Origin: Heterotrichella gracilis
Lineage: Eukaryota; Sar; Xanthophyceae; Tribonematales; Xanthonemataceae
NCBI GenBank assembly: GCA_032358255.1
Contig: JAULBX010026119.1
Span: 1 to 52,070, forward strand
DNA: 52,070 nucleotides
Direction: 5' to 3'
In this document: positions 22,987 through 37,887 of the stretch, piece by piece
Numbering within the stretch: position 1 is the stretch's first letter
Layout: every line of letters begins with the position of its first letter
Made by a program: the position numbers and the translations under genes
The notes under the pieces: generated by a model
Database searches by the model: none
Told to the model about the DNA's origin: nothing
Seen by the model: the letters and a program-made list of their open reading frames with translations, nothing else

Positions 22987-24238
22987 CTTAAGCTTGCTGT
23001 CTTGCCAGCCTGAGAGTTTGATGTTTTGCCTGACTACTAGTAAAACATCTGACCGATGGGTAATATCTTCGACTGGAGTAAAATTGCCAGTTACCGTAAA
23101 TGGGACAATCATTGTTACATTCACTTGCCAGCCGCTGCGAGGCTAGCCGCTGCCAGCTGGCACGAGCTGTGGCCGCGCCGACTTGGTCTACTAGATTAGG
23201 TAGCTCTATAAATTTTAAGGTGCTGAGCGTGACAAGCGGCAATATACTTGAGTCGCCTGGATCCAACTTGCCAGTGCAGCGCTTGAGTCCAGCTTGCATG
23301 CAATGGCGCTGCTTCAGCACAGCTCAGCCTTGAAACTTGCAAAGTTGAAGGCTGCCTATGCGCGCATACGCCAACACCGCATAGTGGCGCCATATTATTA
23401 ACTATCAATTAAACTTGCCGCAAATCCAAACAAAATCCGATTAGGCCAAAAATTTTATTAAATTTGGATGCGGATTGTGTTGCCACGGGGTTGGCATCAG
23501 GATGACCAATGGTGGCATGGCATGCCATGATGGCCATGCCATTGGTGGCGGGCCGCCGGGCGCCGTTTATCTACCATTTTTTCCAACTTGAAGTTGGGAG
23601 CACATTGTCAACCTGCGCAGCGCTGGACTGGCAGCTGCCAGTCCAAGTTGGCACTGCCCAAAACCCAAGGAATAATATATTATAACGTGTAAGTGACAAC
23701 CTCAGATAGAAATCCTAACTTGATTTGAAGAAAATTTTAAACATGCCTGCATTCAATATTAACATTTAAAATTTCGACATCACCTCAGTGGTGTGCCAAT
23801 TGGATGCGTCAATGACGTGACATGCAGCACAGCCACCTGCTCCCTAATTCAAAGTCTCATTCCGTGAGCATCTTCCATTTCATCCCGTGACCATAATGGC
23901 TGACGGCTTCTGCGATGGGTTGCGCAGCCACGCAACACCGATCAGTCGTGCAGCCATGTATTACCAGCCTGGTAATACTGAGTCATTCAACGTGCTGTCC
24001 AGGTAAATCAGCCACTGTGTGACACCAATCATATAAGACCAACTGTATCCCTTGCACTAGTGCTGCCAATGTCTGGAGAAGTAATAAATGTGTGCAACTA
24101 CTCCATATAATCTGCTACAGTTTCTGACTCAGATCAATGGTATGTGAGTCATGAGTACGAACACCGGAGCGCCCCTACAAAAACATGCCTATCTGGTTCG
24201 CAGCCAACCACAGCAGCAATGGACATGCTGTGTGCAGA
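22987..24238. other. palindrome-rich spacer between two convergent genes
   Basis: No gene recognised. The region holds several palindromes (23505-23546, a 15-base hairpin near 23583, and a perfect one at 23624-23645), suggesting a small non-autonomous element. A TGTAA at 23688-23692 could serve the neurochondrin transcript but is about 700 bases after its stop. Confidence 0.45.
23505..23645. repeat. cluster of three palindromes
   Basis: 23505-23546 is an imperfect palindrome whose ends are ACCAATGG and CCATTGGT. CCAACTT G AAGTTGG near 23583 is a tight hairpin. 23624-23645 is a perfect 22-base palindrome with half-site TGGACTGGCAG. Such spacing is compatible with a MITE-like element, but no terminal repeats or duplication were identified. 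Confidence 0.6.
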
Positions 24239-27311
<3,073 letters not shown>

Positions 27312-27818
27312 CACGGCAATGGTTCTCCAACTCAAACCCTAAGGACGCTGTGCTTGGGTAAACTAGTCCCCTTTATGCGACGTGGGTAACGTTGAGGGGT
27401 GGCTAGGCCATCGCCCACATGCACATTGGGGTCCAAAGTTCCAACCAGCTATCAAGCCGTGTCAGCTCCGTTGCCAACAGTGTTCAAGCAAGGTGCAGAA
27501 GCCCACCAAAGTGACCTGCGTTGGGCGATCTGACCAGTTTTTGTGTGGTAGACTTCTTTTGTGTTGCAACTTTATCGGGTGGCCACAGAGTGGCACGCAG
27601 CACGGAGGATGCAATAGTGTCAGCTTCAATCTAGGGAGTTGCTCTTGCCAAGGGGTTTCAAAAAGACTTTTGAGGAGGCGGCCATCAGCAAACACTTGTT
27701 TTTGTTTGGTGCATCATACCTGATCGTGCAACCCTCGGTGTCGCGACGCTTGTCTGGTTACACTCGCGGTGCTGCTGCCCCTTTAGGCTTGATCGGCTGT
27801 GTGCTCATCCCCCCCATC
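27312..27818. promoter_or_regulatory. shared upstream region of NTRC and UAP56
   Basis: The 507 bases between the divergent start codons of NTRC and the helicase must hold both promoters. The reading frame of the helicase is open back to about 27639 with an alternative upstream start, so part of this is its 5' untranslated region. No TATA box recognised. Confidence 0.45.
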
Positions 27819-30221
27819 ATGGCTGACCCCACTGTCCCTGATGCTGAGGAAGAGCTGGTGGATTACGAGGAAGAAGAGGTCCCAGAAGCCGATGCGCAGT
27901 TGGCAAAGGGTGGTGACCAGACCAGGAAAGGATATGTTGGCATCCACTCCTCCGGCTTCAAGGACTTTCTCCTGAAGCCCGAGCTGCTGCGCGCCATCCA
28001 GGACTGCGGGTTCGAACACCCATCAGAAGTGCAGCACGAGTGCATCCCGCAGGCAGTGCTGGGCATGGACGTATTGTGCCAAGCCAAGTCCGGCATGGGC
28101 AAGACCGCAGTCTTCGTTATCGCAGTTTTGCAGCAACTGCAGGAGCCCCTTGAGGACAAGTCATCGGCGCTGGTCCTGTGCCACACCAGGGAACTGGCTT
28201 TCCAGGTAACGTGCGGTCGGGTGGTGCCCACTTGGTGTGTGTGTTCTGGTCCGTTGATTGCTCCACTGCTCACATCACTGTCTGTGCATGCAGATTGCCC
28301 ACGAGTTTGAGAGGTTCAGTGCCAGGCTAAACGGTGTGCGCATCGCTGTCTTCTATGGTGGCACTGACATGAAGAAGGACATTGAGAAGCTGAAGCAAGT
28401 GCCTCACATCGTGGTTGGCACTCCTGGGCGCATCAAGGCTCTTGCCAAGAAGCCCACTGAGCACCTGAAGCTCAACACTCTCAAGATGTTCATCCTGGAT
28501 GAGTGCGACAAGATGCTGGACAACCTGGGTAAGAAGCGCAAATCCCCACCACCACTCACTCGCTGTGTTGTGCTGAGCACTGCATTGGCCTCCCTGCATC
28601 ACCTTTCTGACCAGCTGTTCTCTGTTTTGTGCAGATATGCGAGCTGACGTGCAGGACATCTTCAAAATGACTCCCCACGAGAAGCAAGTGATGATGTTCT
28701 CCGCCACTCTCTCACAGGAAGTCAGGCCTGTGTGCAAGAAGTTCATGAACGACGTAAGCTATTACCTGCCAGTCCTCTTCCTTGCCCGTCAGATACTGCA
28801 GTCACGCACCAGCCTGTTATAAAGCATCTTTGCAAATGGGGCCGCGCCATGGCGATTGTACAGTGACCACTTGGACCATCAGTGAGCGCAATAGTCGCGG
28901 CAGGAGGGAGGCGGGCATGTAGTGTGGGCTTGGACAGCGGTTGCCCGGGCACCTGCTGTTGCCTGGATGCTGGTGGCTGCCTTGTGAAGCTGTGTAACCA
29001 GCACTGCCACGGGTAGCGGAGGCAACAGGTGGAGGGGGGGTGGACAGCCACCTGTGGGGCGCTGTATGCAGATTTGTTGGACCGCTGCCTGCAGGGTCCT
29101 GTTCCTCTTCAGCCCCGCCTGACTTGTTTTGGAGCAACATGGCCTGCCGCCCAGTTTTAGCTGGTTGTGGCTGCTTGTGGGACAGTGAAGTGCTGGGCCA
29201 TTTAGAAGTGGCCGTGCAAACACTGTGCAACCCTGCTCTTTTTTCGGCATGTTTCAGCCGTTGGCCTGCATGAGCCTGCTTTGCGGCAGCTGCAAACACT
29301 GAGAACCTGTGCCCTGTGCAGCCGATGGAGATCTACGTGGATGACGAGGCCAAGTTGACACTCCACGGCCTGGTGCAGCACTACGTCATGCTGAACGAAG
29401 AAGAGAAGAACCGCAAGCTCAACGACTTGCTTGACGCCTTGGACTTCAATCAGGCACGTGGCAGTCTTTTATATCGCACACCCTATATATTTTACTTTTC
29501 GTGGCGAACCCATTTTTGTTTTGCTCCATATATACCTATTGGTATTTGTTCACTTACTTATGCCTGTTTGGAATGACAGTTTCTGACCACATATCGGCCT
29601 GCTGCAGGTTGTGATCTTCGTCAAGTCAGTTGCCCGTGCCAGGGAGCTGAACAAGCTGTTGAAAGAGTGCAACTTCCCTGCTATCTGCATCAACAGTGGG
29701 ATGAACCAAAAGGAGAGGTGCGGCGAATGTGGATAGCTTAGGAAGTCCTAGTGCACCTGTGTGGGACACCAATTTCTGGAACCCCTGCCGCTGAGAATGT
29801 GTACGTGCATCAAGGCATCAGGGCATGTGGTTTTTGCAGTATACGACCACGTTTCTTCTGTATGTGTTCACACGCTGTGCACCTTTGCCGTAGGATTGAC
29901 ACATACCAAAAGTTCAAAGAGGGGAAGGCGCGGATCCTGGTGGCAACAGACCTTGTTGGGCGCGGGATCGACATTGAGAGGGTCAACATTGTCATCAACT
30001 ACGACATGCCAGAAACCGATGACCGGCATGGCAACGGTGCTGACACCTACCTGCACAGGGTGGGCAGGGCTGGGCGCTTTGGCACCAAGGGCCTGGCAAT
30101 CACCTTTGTTGCATCCGAGCAGGACTCAGCAGTTTTGAACACGGTTCAAGAGCGGTTTGATGTCGACATCAAGCCACTGCCTGATCACATTGATACCTCA
30201 ACCTACATGAACACCAGTTGA
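27819..30221 (+). CDS. UAP56/Sub2/DDX39 DExD-box RNA helicase
   Basis: Nuclear ATP-dependent RNA helicase of the TREX complex, acting in spliceosome assembly and mRNA export. Exons: 27819-28205, 28294-28528, 28635-28753, 29322-29453, 29608-29717, 29894-30221; 436 residues, close to the usual 427-430. Motif I AKSGMGKT at 89-96, motif II DECD at 198-201 (the hallmark variant of this subfamily instead of DEAD), motif III SAT at 230-232, motif [10 protein letters not shown] at 382-389. The ATG at 27819 starts [12 protein letters not shown], matching the acidic N-terminus of the family; upstream in-frame sequence to 27639 is unlike it. Compared with plant and animal members a short stretch (DDRHGNGA) is inserted just before DTYLHR. 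Intron 29454-29607 begins with GC (CAG then GCACGT). Confidence 0.95.
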
Positions 30222-31364
30222 GTTTTTTTCGCGAACCATACGGGCACATGGATTGTGACAGATGTAGGCACCCTTCAGTGTATGTTCATCACAGCAGGAG
30301 GAATGGGTGCCATCCCAAATGTGTTCACCTGCTGCTTTTTCAAATCACCGCTCACGTTTTTTCCCATGGGCCCTGTGTGCAATAGACGCTGTTTGGCAGC
30401 GCAAGGCCAAGGCCCTTGCTGTATGTTGGGGACAGTGGTTCTGGCTGTTGGTTGGCGAGACACACTTGGGAAATATCCAAGTTTGGACTGGGTGGACTGG
30501 GTGGTTGGCCACCTTGCAAGCAGCCTACACCTCGCCCAATTATGTACTACCATTGTGAATGCCTTTTAAGGCCATATTTTAGAGACTTCAAGTTGTTGGT
30601 TAGCCAAACTTGCTTTGGCTATAGCAAAACATTGTCGAGGTACGACACGGACACTATCAAGTACCACTGTGATTCTGTGTAACGAGGGAGGATTTCATCG
30701 CCTCAAAAACTTTGTCAACGAGTCTCTCAGAGGTCAGCCTGAGCTCCAACTTGGTCCATGCCAAGGGATAGATCTGCCTGTAAGGTGGGTTGCACTTCAA
30801 TTTGAGCACGTTGTGTCCAGCCTGCAACCTCAAAAGTGTGCAGGGCCCCCACTGCCAGTGGCACTGGCTTGGTGCAAACGGGCCCAGCTGCCCAAAAGGA
30901 AGGGTTTAGGGTTTATGTGTGTGGCGACTCGCATGATGCACTAAATTGATTATGTATTCGGATGATAAGCTTATCCGAAAGCTTCCCTCGGTACTGTAAC
31001 TCTTTTCATGCCTTGAAAAGTGGCAAGTGGCTTCGTCAGGTTGCTCTTGCTAGCAAACTGCCTTGTGCTGCAATACAGCTAGGCGAATAGGGTTGCTTCA
31101 AGCTGATGATAGGCCTGCTGTGCATACCTCTCGTAGCTGGGGGCATTTCTGCATGCTTTGGACAGGCCGGTATCGAGTTTTGCTGGAATAGTATTTGGCA
31201 CCTCTAACTTTGCAGTTGCTGGGTTTGTATAGCAGCTGGTGCCAACTGTCGGGCAGAAGTTCCAGTACCCGCTCGGGCGAGCCCCATCCCCTACACCCCC
31301 CAACCATGTGCACCATCTGCCAGCCCTGATATCATGTAGCCATCTATCTGGCATCTAGCACAGT
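30222..31364. other. 3' untranslated region and spacer after the helicase gene
   Basis: No gene recognised. Contains a TGTAA signal at 30678-30682, a telomere-like motif at 30899-30916, and the presumed promoter of the following FZL gene. Confidence 0.5.
30678..30682 (+). terminator. TGTAA polyadenylation signal, helicase gene
   Basis: TGTAA about 457 bases after the helicase stop codon. This pentamer is the usual polyadenylation signal of green algae. Another TGTAA follows near 30993. Confidence 0.4.
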
Positions 31365-34300
31365 ATGAACAGCTTTGCAGCATCGCTCTGCTCTACCTCG
31401 TACTCCGGGTGCAACTGGTTGAGGCCAGCCAGACCTTGTGTAGTTCCTCACCTCCCACCCTGCTCCAAACCCCACACGTCTTCCATAACACGGCGCCCCA
31501 AGGTTGTATGCAGTGGCAGCCGGACCCCCAAGGTGTATGCTGCAGCCCAGCAGAAGGTGTCGCTGTTCCCTGCAGGCAAGAAGCAGGCCACTGTCCAGCT
31601 GCCAGCCTGCTTGCTACAGATCAGTGCCAGTGAAGTGCTGTCCAACGAGAGCTTGGGTGCAGCCATCAATGAGGCACTTGCTGCTGGTGCAACGGGCATT
31701 ATACTGACTGCAACAGCAGCATCCAGTGCTTCTGAACTGTATGATGCAGCTGTCAAGCTTCAAAACTTGTTGCGGGGGCGAGGTGTCCTGCTTGTCAGCG
31801 ACAGGACAGACATCGTTGAGGCAGCAGGGGCGGACGGGGTGGTGCTTACAAGTGCAGGTAGGCAGGTTGCTTGCGCACATTGACTGCATACTGCTGCTTG
31901 TCTGGCCAGTGCAGATATGGGCGTGGCTTGAGTGGGGTCTCAGCTGCTTGCCCCTGGTCTGCAGGGTTGCCAACTGTGGTCGCACGGCGCTCACTGGCAG
32001 ATGCCTCCCTGCTGGTCGGTCGCATTGTGAACAGCGTCGAGGATGCTGTCACGGCTGCTGCGGACGGTGCCAACCTGCTGGTGCTGGAGGTAGGCTTGCA
32101 TGGCCACATGCACAGGCATGCGCATCTGCGCGGTGATAATGTGTGGCATACATGCGACATAGCAGTTGGTAGCGGTAGCACAAGTGGCAACAGGCTAGGT
32201 CATGAACCAAATAATGATGGCAGTGGTGTTGTGCAGGGCCCTCCAGGGGAGAACCCCAGCCCTGATTTTGCAGCGGGGGCCAAAACTGACCAGCGGGGCG
32301 GCGCCATCCCCGTAATAACCATGGTGGCAGACACCACCCCAGACGCCATACGGGCGGCGTTCAGCGCCGGCACCGATGGTGTGGCTGTGCAGGTAGCGCA
32401 GCTGCAGGCGCTGGGGGCAGCCTGCGGAGCGGGCGACGAGTGCAGCGTGGCGCAGGCGGTGCAAGCGGCACTGGCGCAACTGCAGGAGCCCGACGCACCC
32501 CCGGCCTCACCACGAGACGCAGCCCCTGCCGTCAATGGCACGGAGCTGACTCCGCCTGGTGCCCCCAGCCCCAGCAGCCTGCGCGACACAGTGGTTGAAG
32601 CGGAGCGCGCAGCGCTGACCGATGTGCTGTCCCTGCTGGAGAGGGCCTGCCCAGAGATGGAGGAGATCTCCCTGCTGCGCGATGCCCTCAAGCAACTAGA
32701 CGAGCTGTTCCTGCTGGTTGTGGTGGGGGAGTTCAACTCCGGCAAGTCAGCGGTGATCAACGGCCTGCTGGGGGCACGCCACCTGGCGGAGGGCTTCCTG
32801 CCCACCACCAACGAGATCAGCGTGCTCAAGTATGGGGAGCAGCAGGGGGGCGGCGCAGTGCAGGAGGCGGACGGGCTGTACGCGCGCTACTTGCCGGCGC
32901 AGCTGCTGCGCCAGCTGAACATCGTCGACACCCCTGGCACCAACGTCATCCTCCAGCGCCAGCAGCGGCTGACTGAGGAGTATGTCCCGCGCGCCGATCT
33001 TGTGCTGTTTGTCATCAGCGCAGACCGCCCCTTCACAGACAGCGAGGTGCAGTTCCTCAAGTACATCCGCCAGTGGGGCAAGAAGGTGGTGTTTGTGGTC
33101 AACAAGATTGACATCCTGGCGGATGAGGCGGAGACTGAGGAGGTGATACGCTTTGTGGCGGACAATGTGCAGCGCCTGCTGGGGGTGGACGAGGTGCGGG
33201 TGCTGCCGGTCAGCGCACGGAGAGCTATGCAGGCAAAGAGCGAGGCAGGCACCGCATCCACAGGTGAGACCAGCGGAGCGCAGCAGCATGTTGATGTGTG
33301 TAATCATTCAGCCGCAGGACCATCCTTGTCATGAGCGCTGTAACAGTGGGGATAGCTGCTGCTTGCATGGCATATGGGGCCACAACGATGCGCGTCAACA
33401 CAACCTTGCCTGGCTTGCGCATGTGCATGGGCATGTAGTCCTTAGGTTTTATATGCCGATGTGGCTTTAGTGGGCATGCGCTGAATGTGCATTGTGATGG
33501 TGATGTTTTATGGGACAGCATCAAGTTGAGCGGCCCACTGGTCCTTGCCTGTTGGCCTGCACTCATCCCATTTTGGCCTGGCGCAGGGTTTGAGGGGTAC
33601 GAGGAGTCATGGGCAGCCCTGTCCGGCAGCTCCACCTGGCGCCTCAGCCGCTTCCAGGAGCTGGAGTCATTCATAGCAGATTTCTTGGTGGGGGGCGGCG
33701 CGCAGGCTGGCGAGGCCATGCGCCTCAAGCTGCAGACGCCGCTATTTGTGGCGGACGCGCTGCTTGAGGCGGCCAACCAGCAGCTAGGGGCGGAGATGGC
33801 GCTGGCCAGTGAGGTGCGCATGCCCAGCAACCGCGTGGGTGCAGGGCGCGGAAAATGGCCAGGGGGTGTACGGGGCATAAAGGCGGGCGCCGATGATCCA
33901 ATTGGTTTTATAAGTGATTAATTATTGAAACATCTCAATTTTCAATTATAAGTTATTCTTAAATAATTATTGATTTATTCGGGGGGTTTATTAAGGGGGT
34001 TTAATCAGGAGGACATCATTATCACTTCAACTGAAATAATGAAGTCTAATTGGATATACGAAGTCTTCCTTGGTGATATTTTCCATTTGATTCAGATCAT
34101 TTTAATATCATGTCAATCATTCAAACATTTTTTTTAAATATTTGTAATGTAACAATTTCTAGATAATGTGCACCTTACTTTTGACCCTATGAGCCCAGGA
34201 TGCACCCTTTGCAGATGCGCGTTGACTCCTGCGTAGGCCACCTGCGTGCATGTCCCCTGGTCCTTTGCGATCCCTGAAACCCCGACATCGTGCCAGCTCC

Positions 34301-36983
34301 CCCTGACTGCCTCACCTGCTGCTGCAGGAGCTCAACACCCTGCGCCTGGTGTCCAGCCAGCTGGCCCGGTTCCGCTCTGAGATGGAGAAGGACAGCGCGG
34401 CGCAGCGTGTGGAGATGCGCAAGGTGGTGGATGCGGCGGCGGCGCGCACAACCAAGCTGGTGGACTCAACGCTGCAGCTGTCAAACATGCAGGTGGGTGT
34501 GGGGAGTGAAGGGGGGATTGGAGCTGGGAGAGGGGTGGGGGCAGAGATGCTTAAAAGTGGGGAGCATGGTGCATGGTGGCCACTGGTGTCATTCTCCCCA
34601 CTTTTCAGCACCTTCAGTCACCATGATGCTCTGGTGTCATGTGGTCTGGTTGCTCCAGCCATGGACCCAACCTCAGCCACCAGCCTGGCCAGGGGCGTGA
34701 GGTTTGCCCCTGTCAAAGTCTCACAATTTTAGGCCATGCCACCATGCATGGCTCCAGTAGCGAATCCCCCCAGTGGTCAACCTAGCCATTGAGATAAGCT
34801 CGAGAATTTGTCTGAGAGGTCAGGGGTTAAATCCACGATGGTAGGCAATATAATTGCTAGGTTTACGACTGTTGGGTAACAGGGATAGCACAAAAGTGCG
34901 GTATGTGGCACGACTGGTTGGCCACCATCTGCCACACAGCAAACAGTGTCACAGAAGCCTTGGCTCTTGGACTGGGAGCAGGCATACCGTGCGTGCTGGG
35001 TATAGTATTCTGGCTGCGAAGCTGAAATGCACATACTAATAAGCAATTACTGTATTGAAGGTAAACATTAAGTATTGGACGTCGTATTGGTTGCATAGTT
35101 TAGAAACCCTTCGAACTGACTGATGTGGCGCCATATTCCCCAACTTGAGCAGGGCGCTTGGCTGTGCCTTTTCATCGGTTTTGCTTACTGCGTGTGTTTT
35201 GGCTGTGTGCAGGCGCTGTCCGGCTACCTGTTTGGCCAGCGCGGCAGCACGGTGGTTGCAGGGGTGAAGCGCTCATTTGAGGCGGATGTGGCGGCAGACA
35301 CCATCACCCAGCTCAAGGAGCTTGTGAGCGAGCACGCAAGCTGGCTGCACACAAATTGCCAGAGCCAGGTCAATAATTACAGGTGGGCATGCCAAGCTTA
35401 CCATGCACCCCTCGTAGTGGCCTGCTGATAGGCCTACATGCATATGCAGGGAAGCAGGCCACCCATTCCTGCAACGATGCGCTGCTGGCTGCTAGCTTCC
35501 ATACCAGAAACATGACATGTCACGCAGCTCACTCCTGCACCCCCTTACCCCCACCTCTTCCCTTCATAGGTCGTTTGCCGACTCTCGCGCGCGCCAGTTG
35601 GGCACCAGCCTTGAGGCGCTGCTGAGCCAGGAGCAGGACGGGTTGCACACAGACAGCGATGCGGCCGCCAGGCGCACATGGCGGAACCTGCGAGGGCTGG
35701 CGCTGGAGGAGGAGGTGCCTGCGGTGCCTAGCGGCGCTCTGCAGGCTGCTGTTCAGTTTGACCCCAAAGCTGCGGCCATACTGCTTGAGGAGGAGGTCAG
35801 GGAGGCGGTCATCGCGACAGCGGGCACAGCCATAGGTAGGGGGCAGGGGCAGGGTTGGGATTGGGGTGGGAGTGGGCACAGGGGCGGTGATGATGCATGA
35901 CATGGCCGGTTTACTCCATATTATACTGGCCACTTGGCGCCTGCTTTGCCGATGGCATCCTGGCAATTGCAGCCAGGCAGAGGCCAGGCGTGCACCGTGT
36001 GCTCCATTGACCTGGCGCATGTGGTGACAGGTGCTGGCGGCTTTGGCGTATTTCTGACCATCATCCTGCAGAGCACTGCCGAGGACCTGCTTGCTGTTGC
36101 ACTGGCTGGGCTTGCTGGGTACGTGGCCATTCTCAACCTGCCGCTACGACGAGCGGAGGCCAAGCGCAAACTTGAGCGGGTGGCGGGCAACTTCCTGCAG
36201 GCAAGTGAGGGGTGTGGGGAGTGCTCACAGGGCACATGGGGGGGCATTGTGACATGGCATGCATGCAGCCCTGGGACCATGCTGGTGTGCTCCTGTCATG
36301 TAACTGTTACAAGTGTCATCGGAGGATCAAATCTCCACATCGAGTGGTGCAATTATAATGGTGGCACCTTCACTTGTGTGCCAGTCAGTGGAGGTTCATG
36401 CAGAGGCCCATGCAGTGAGAAATTAGGAGGAGGTTCATGCAGGGGCACATGCATTGTAATTTACATCGTTGCAGGGGCACTTCATCCAGTGGCGAAGGCA
36501 GAACGCATGCTGCGGTGATCCATGTAGAGGTGCAGGCAGTTGCTGTTCGTGCAAGGGGAGATGACGCATCACATACGCCATGTGGTCATGCATTGGCACA
36601 TGCTGTGGGATGCCACATGCGATGCTGTGGCGCACGCAGAGGCCCATGCAGCAGTGGGACATGCACGGCCACATGATGTGGCGCGATACAATGGTGGGCC
36701 AGGATTGGCCGCGCCTGGTCTGCTGGCAGCAATGGTCGCCCTGACTGCATGCAACGCTGGCGCTGACCATGAATGTGGTGTATGTGTGCAGGATATTGAT
36801 GCACGCATGCAGCAGGAGCTTGACCAGGCGCTGTCGCACAGCATATCTGAGGTCTCTGTGATGGTTCGCCCGCTTGAGCTGCTGACTGAGGCGGAGGTGC
36901 AGCGGCTGCAGGAGGCGCAGGCCGCACGCCAGCTGCTGGCGGAGCGCATCTCGCAGCTCAAGCAGCAGGTGGCAAGCGTGTGA
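31365..36983 (+). CDS. FZL: FZO-like dynamin-family GTPase with N-terminal TMP-synthase-like domain, chloroplastic
   Basis: Membrane-remodelling GTPase of chloroplast envelope and thylakoids, known in plants to affect thylakoid organisation and plastid shape. Exons: 31365-31857, 31965-32089, 32237-33263, 33587-33834, 34328-34492, 35213-35382, 35570-35835, 36031-36200, 36792-36983; 951 residues, similar to the roughly 912 of Arabidopsis. After a transit peptide (about 1-60) comes a thiamine-phosphate-synthase/TIM-barrel-like region (about 65-300) with LLVSDRTDIVEAAGADGVVL, the plant FZL pattern. GTPase motifs: G1 GEFNSGKS 370-377, G3 DTPGT 437-441, G4 NKID 495-498. Near the C-terminus two hydrophobic segments around GFGVFLTIILQ and LLAVALAGLAGYVAILNL form the membrane paddle, followed by a coiled coil. 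Intron 36201-36791 has a GC donor (GCAAGT); the downstream GT would break the frame. CURT1 follows on the same strand. Confidence 0.93.
33905..34190. other. AT-rich island inside an FZL intron
   Basis: About 285 bases of intron 33835-34327 are strikingly AT-rich, with runs such as TTAATTATTGAAAC, in an otherwise GC-rich gene. It contains near-repeats GGGGGGTTTATTAAG and GGGGGTTTAATC. It could be a small transposon or an organellar insertion. No open frame. Confidence 0.5.
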
Positions 36984-37887
36984 GGCCATGTCATGGCAGC
37001 GCAACGTGGGGGAAAGGAATGCGCGGGCCAGCAATGTCGTGAGAGCAACATATATTGGGCTTATTACTATTAGGTAGACTTTTTCGTGGCCATGCTAAGA
37101 CTGGGTACATCAGACGGAAGCAGTATGATTGAGCAGTGGCCCCTTTTGCAAGACTTTGTTAGAGGTGTAAAATGTGCTGACTACGCACAAGGGTGCATTT
37201 TTGGGAGAATGTGAGTGGTTGATGTGTGGGCCCACAGGCTGTAAGAGAGTGGGATGGGTCTGGTGTCGCCGTGAAGCCTGGTGTAATTTCCTCTGGGTAT
37301 GGCCCGCATGGGTACACATATGTGGCCAGCTGGTTAAAGGGGGCCAGTGGTGGTGGGTACGTAGCGTATGGCAACAGGGCACATGTCCCCCAGGAATACC
37401 ATTGACGAGCATGTATAATTGCAACGCTGTACTGTAACGTAACTTCCGGCGTAAAGTGGTCCAAGTGGTCAGCCTCACGACCAGAAACCTCTGAACCAAC
37501 AGAGTTGGTGCACTAGTTGTTCACCAAGGCTTGAACTCCAGGAAAAAGCCAGTACTTTTTATCCACGTAAAAATTGGTTTTAAAAAACAAAATACTCCTG
37601 TGCCTGCAAACCCTGCTGGCACCCCATTGGGTGCACAGGATGCGCAGGCAACCCTTTCCCGCCAGCTGGAACTTTCTTCCCCGAGCCAAGCGAATTTGCC
37701 TCTGTCCCCAGTTGGGCAGGCTCCGAACCTACGGTGCACGTCTCTGAACGCTAGCTGAAAAGAAAAGAAACCATCAAGAAGGGCGTCGCTGTGTGAAAAA
37801 GCTGCCATCGGTCAGTTGTTTCTTTTTACGCACTTCCAACCAAGCAGTTCCCCGCCCCTCACCCACCAGTGTCCCTGCGTGTTAGTC
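36984..37887. other. spacer between FZL and CURT1
   Basis: Holds the FZL 3' untranslated region with TGTAA at 37433-37437, then the CURT1 promoter and 5' untranslated region (likely including the T-rich stretch before 37850). No gene recognised. Confidence 0.5.
37433..37437 (+). terminator. TGTAA polyadenylation signal, FZL
   Basis: TGTAA 450 bases after the FZL stop codon, fitting the green-algal polyadenylation signal. Confidence 0.4.

Noticed and set aside
22988..23320. Minus-strand open frame of 110 codons in the spacer after neurochondrin
   Set aside because: No recognisable similarity; probably an accident within a palindrome-rich spacer, though a transposon remnant cannot be excluded.
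34821..34840. GGGGTTAAATCCACG, recalling a tRNA T-arm
   Set aside because: The T-loop lacks TTCRANNY and no acceptor or anticodon stems fit upstream.
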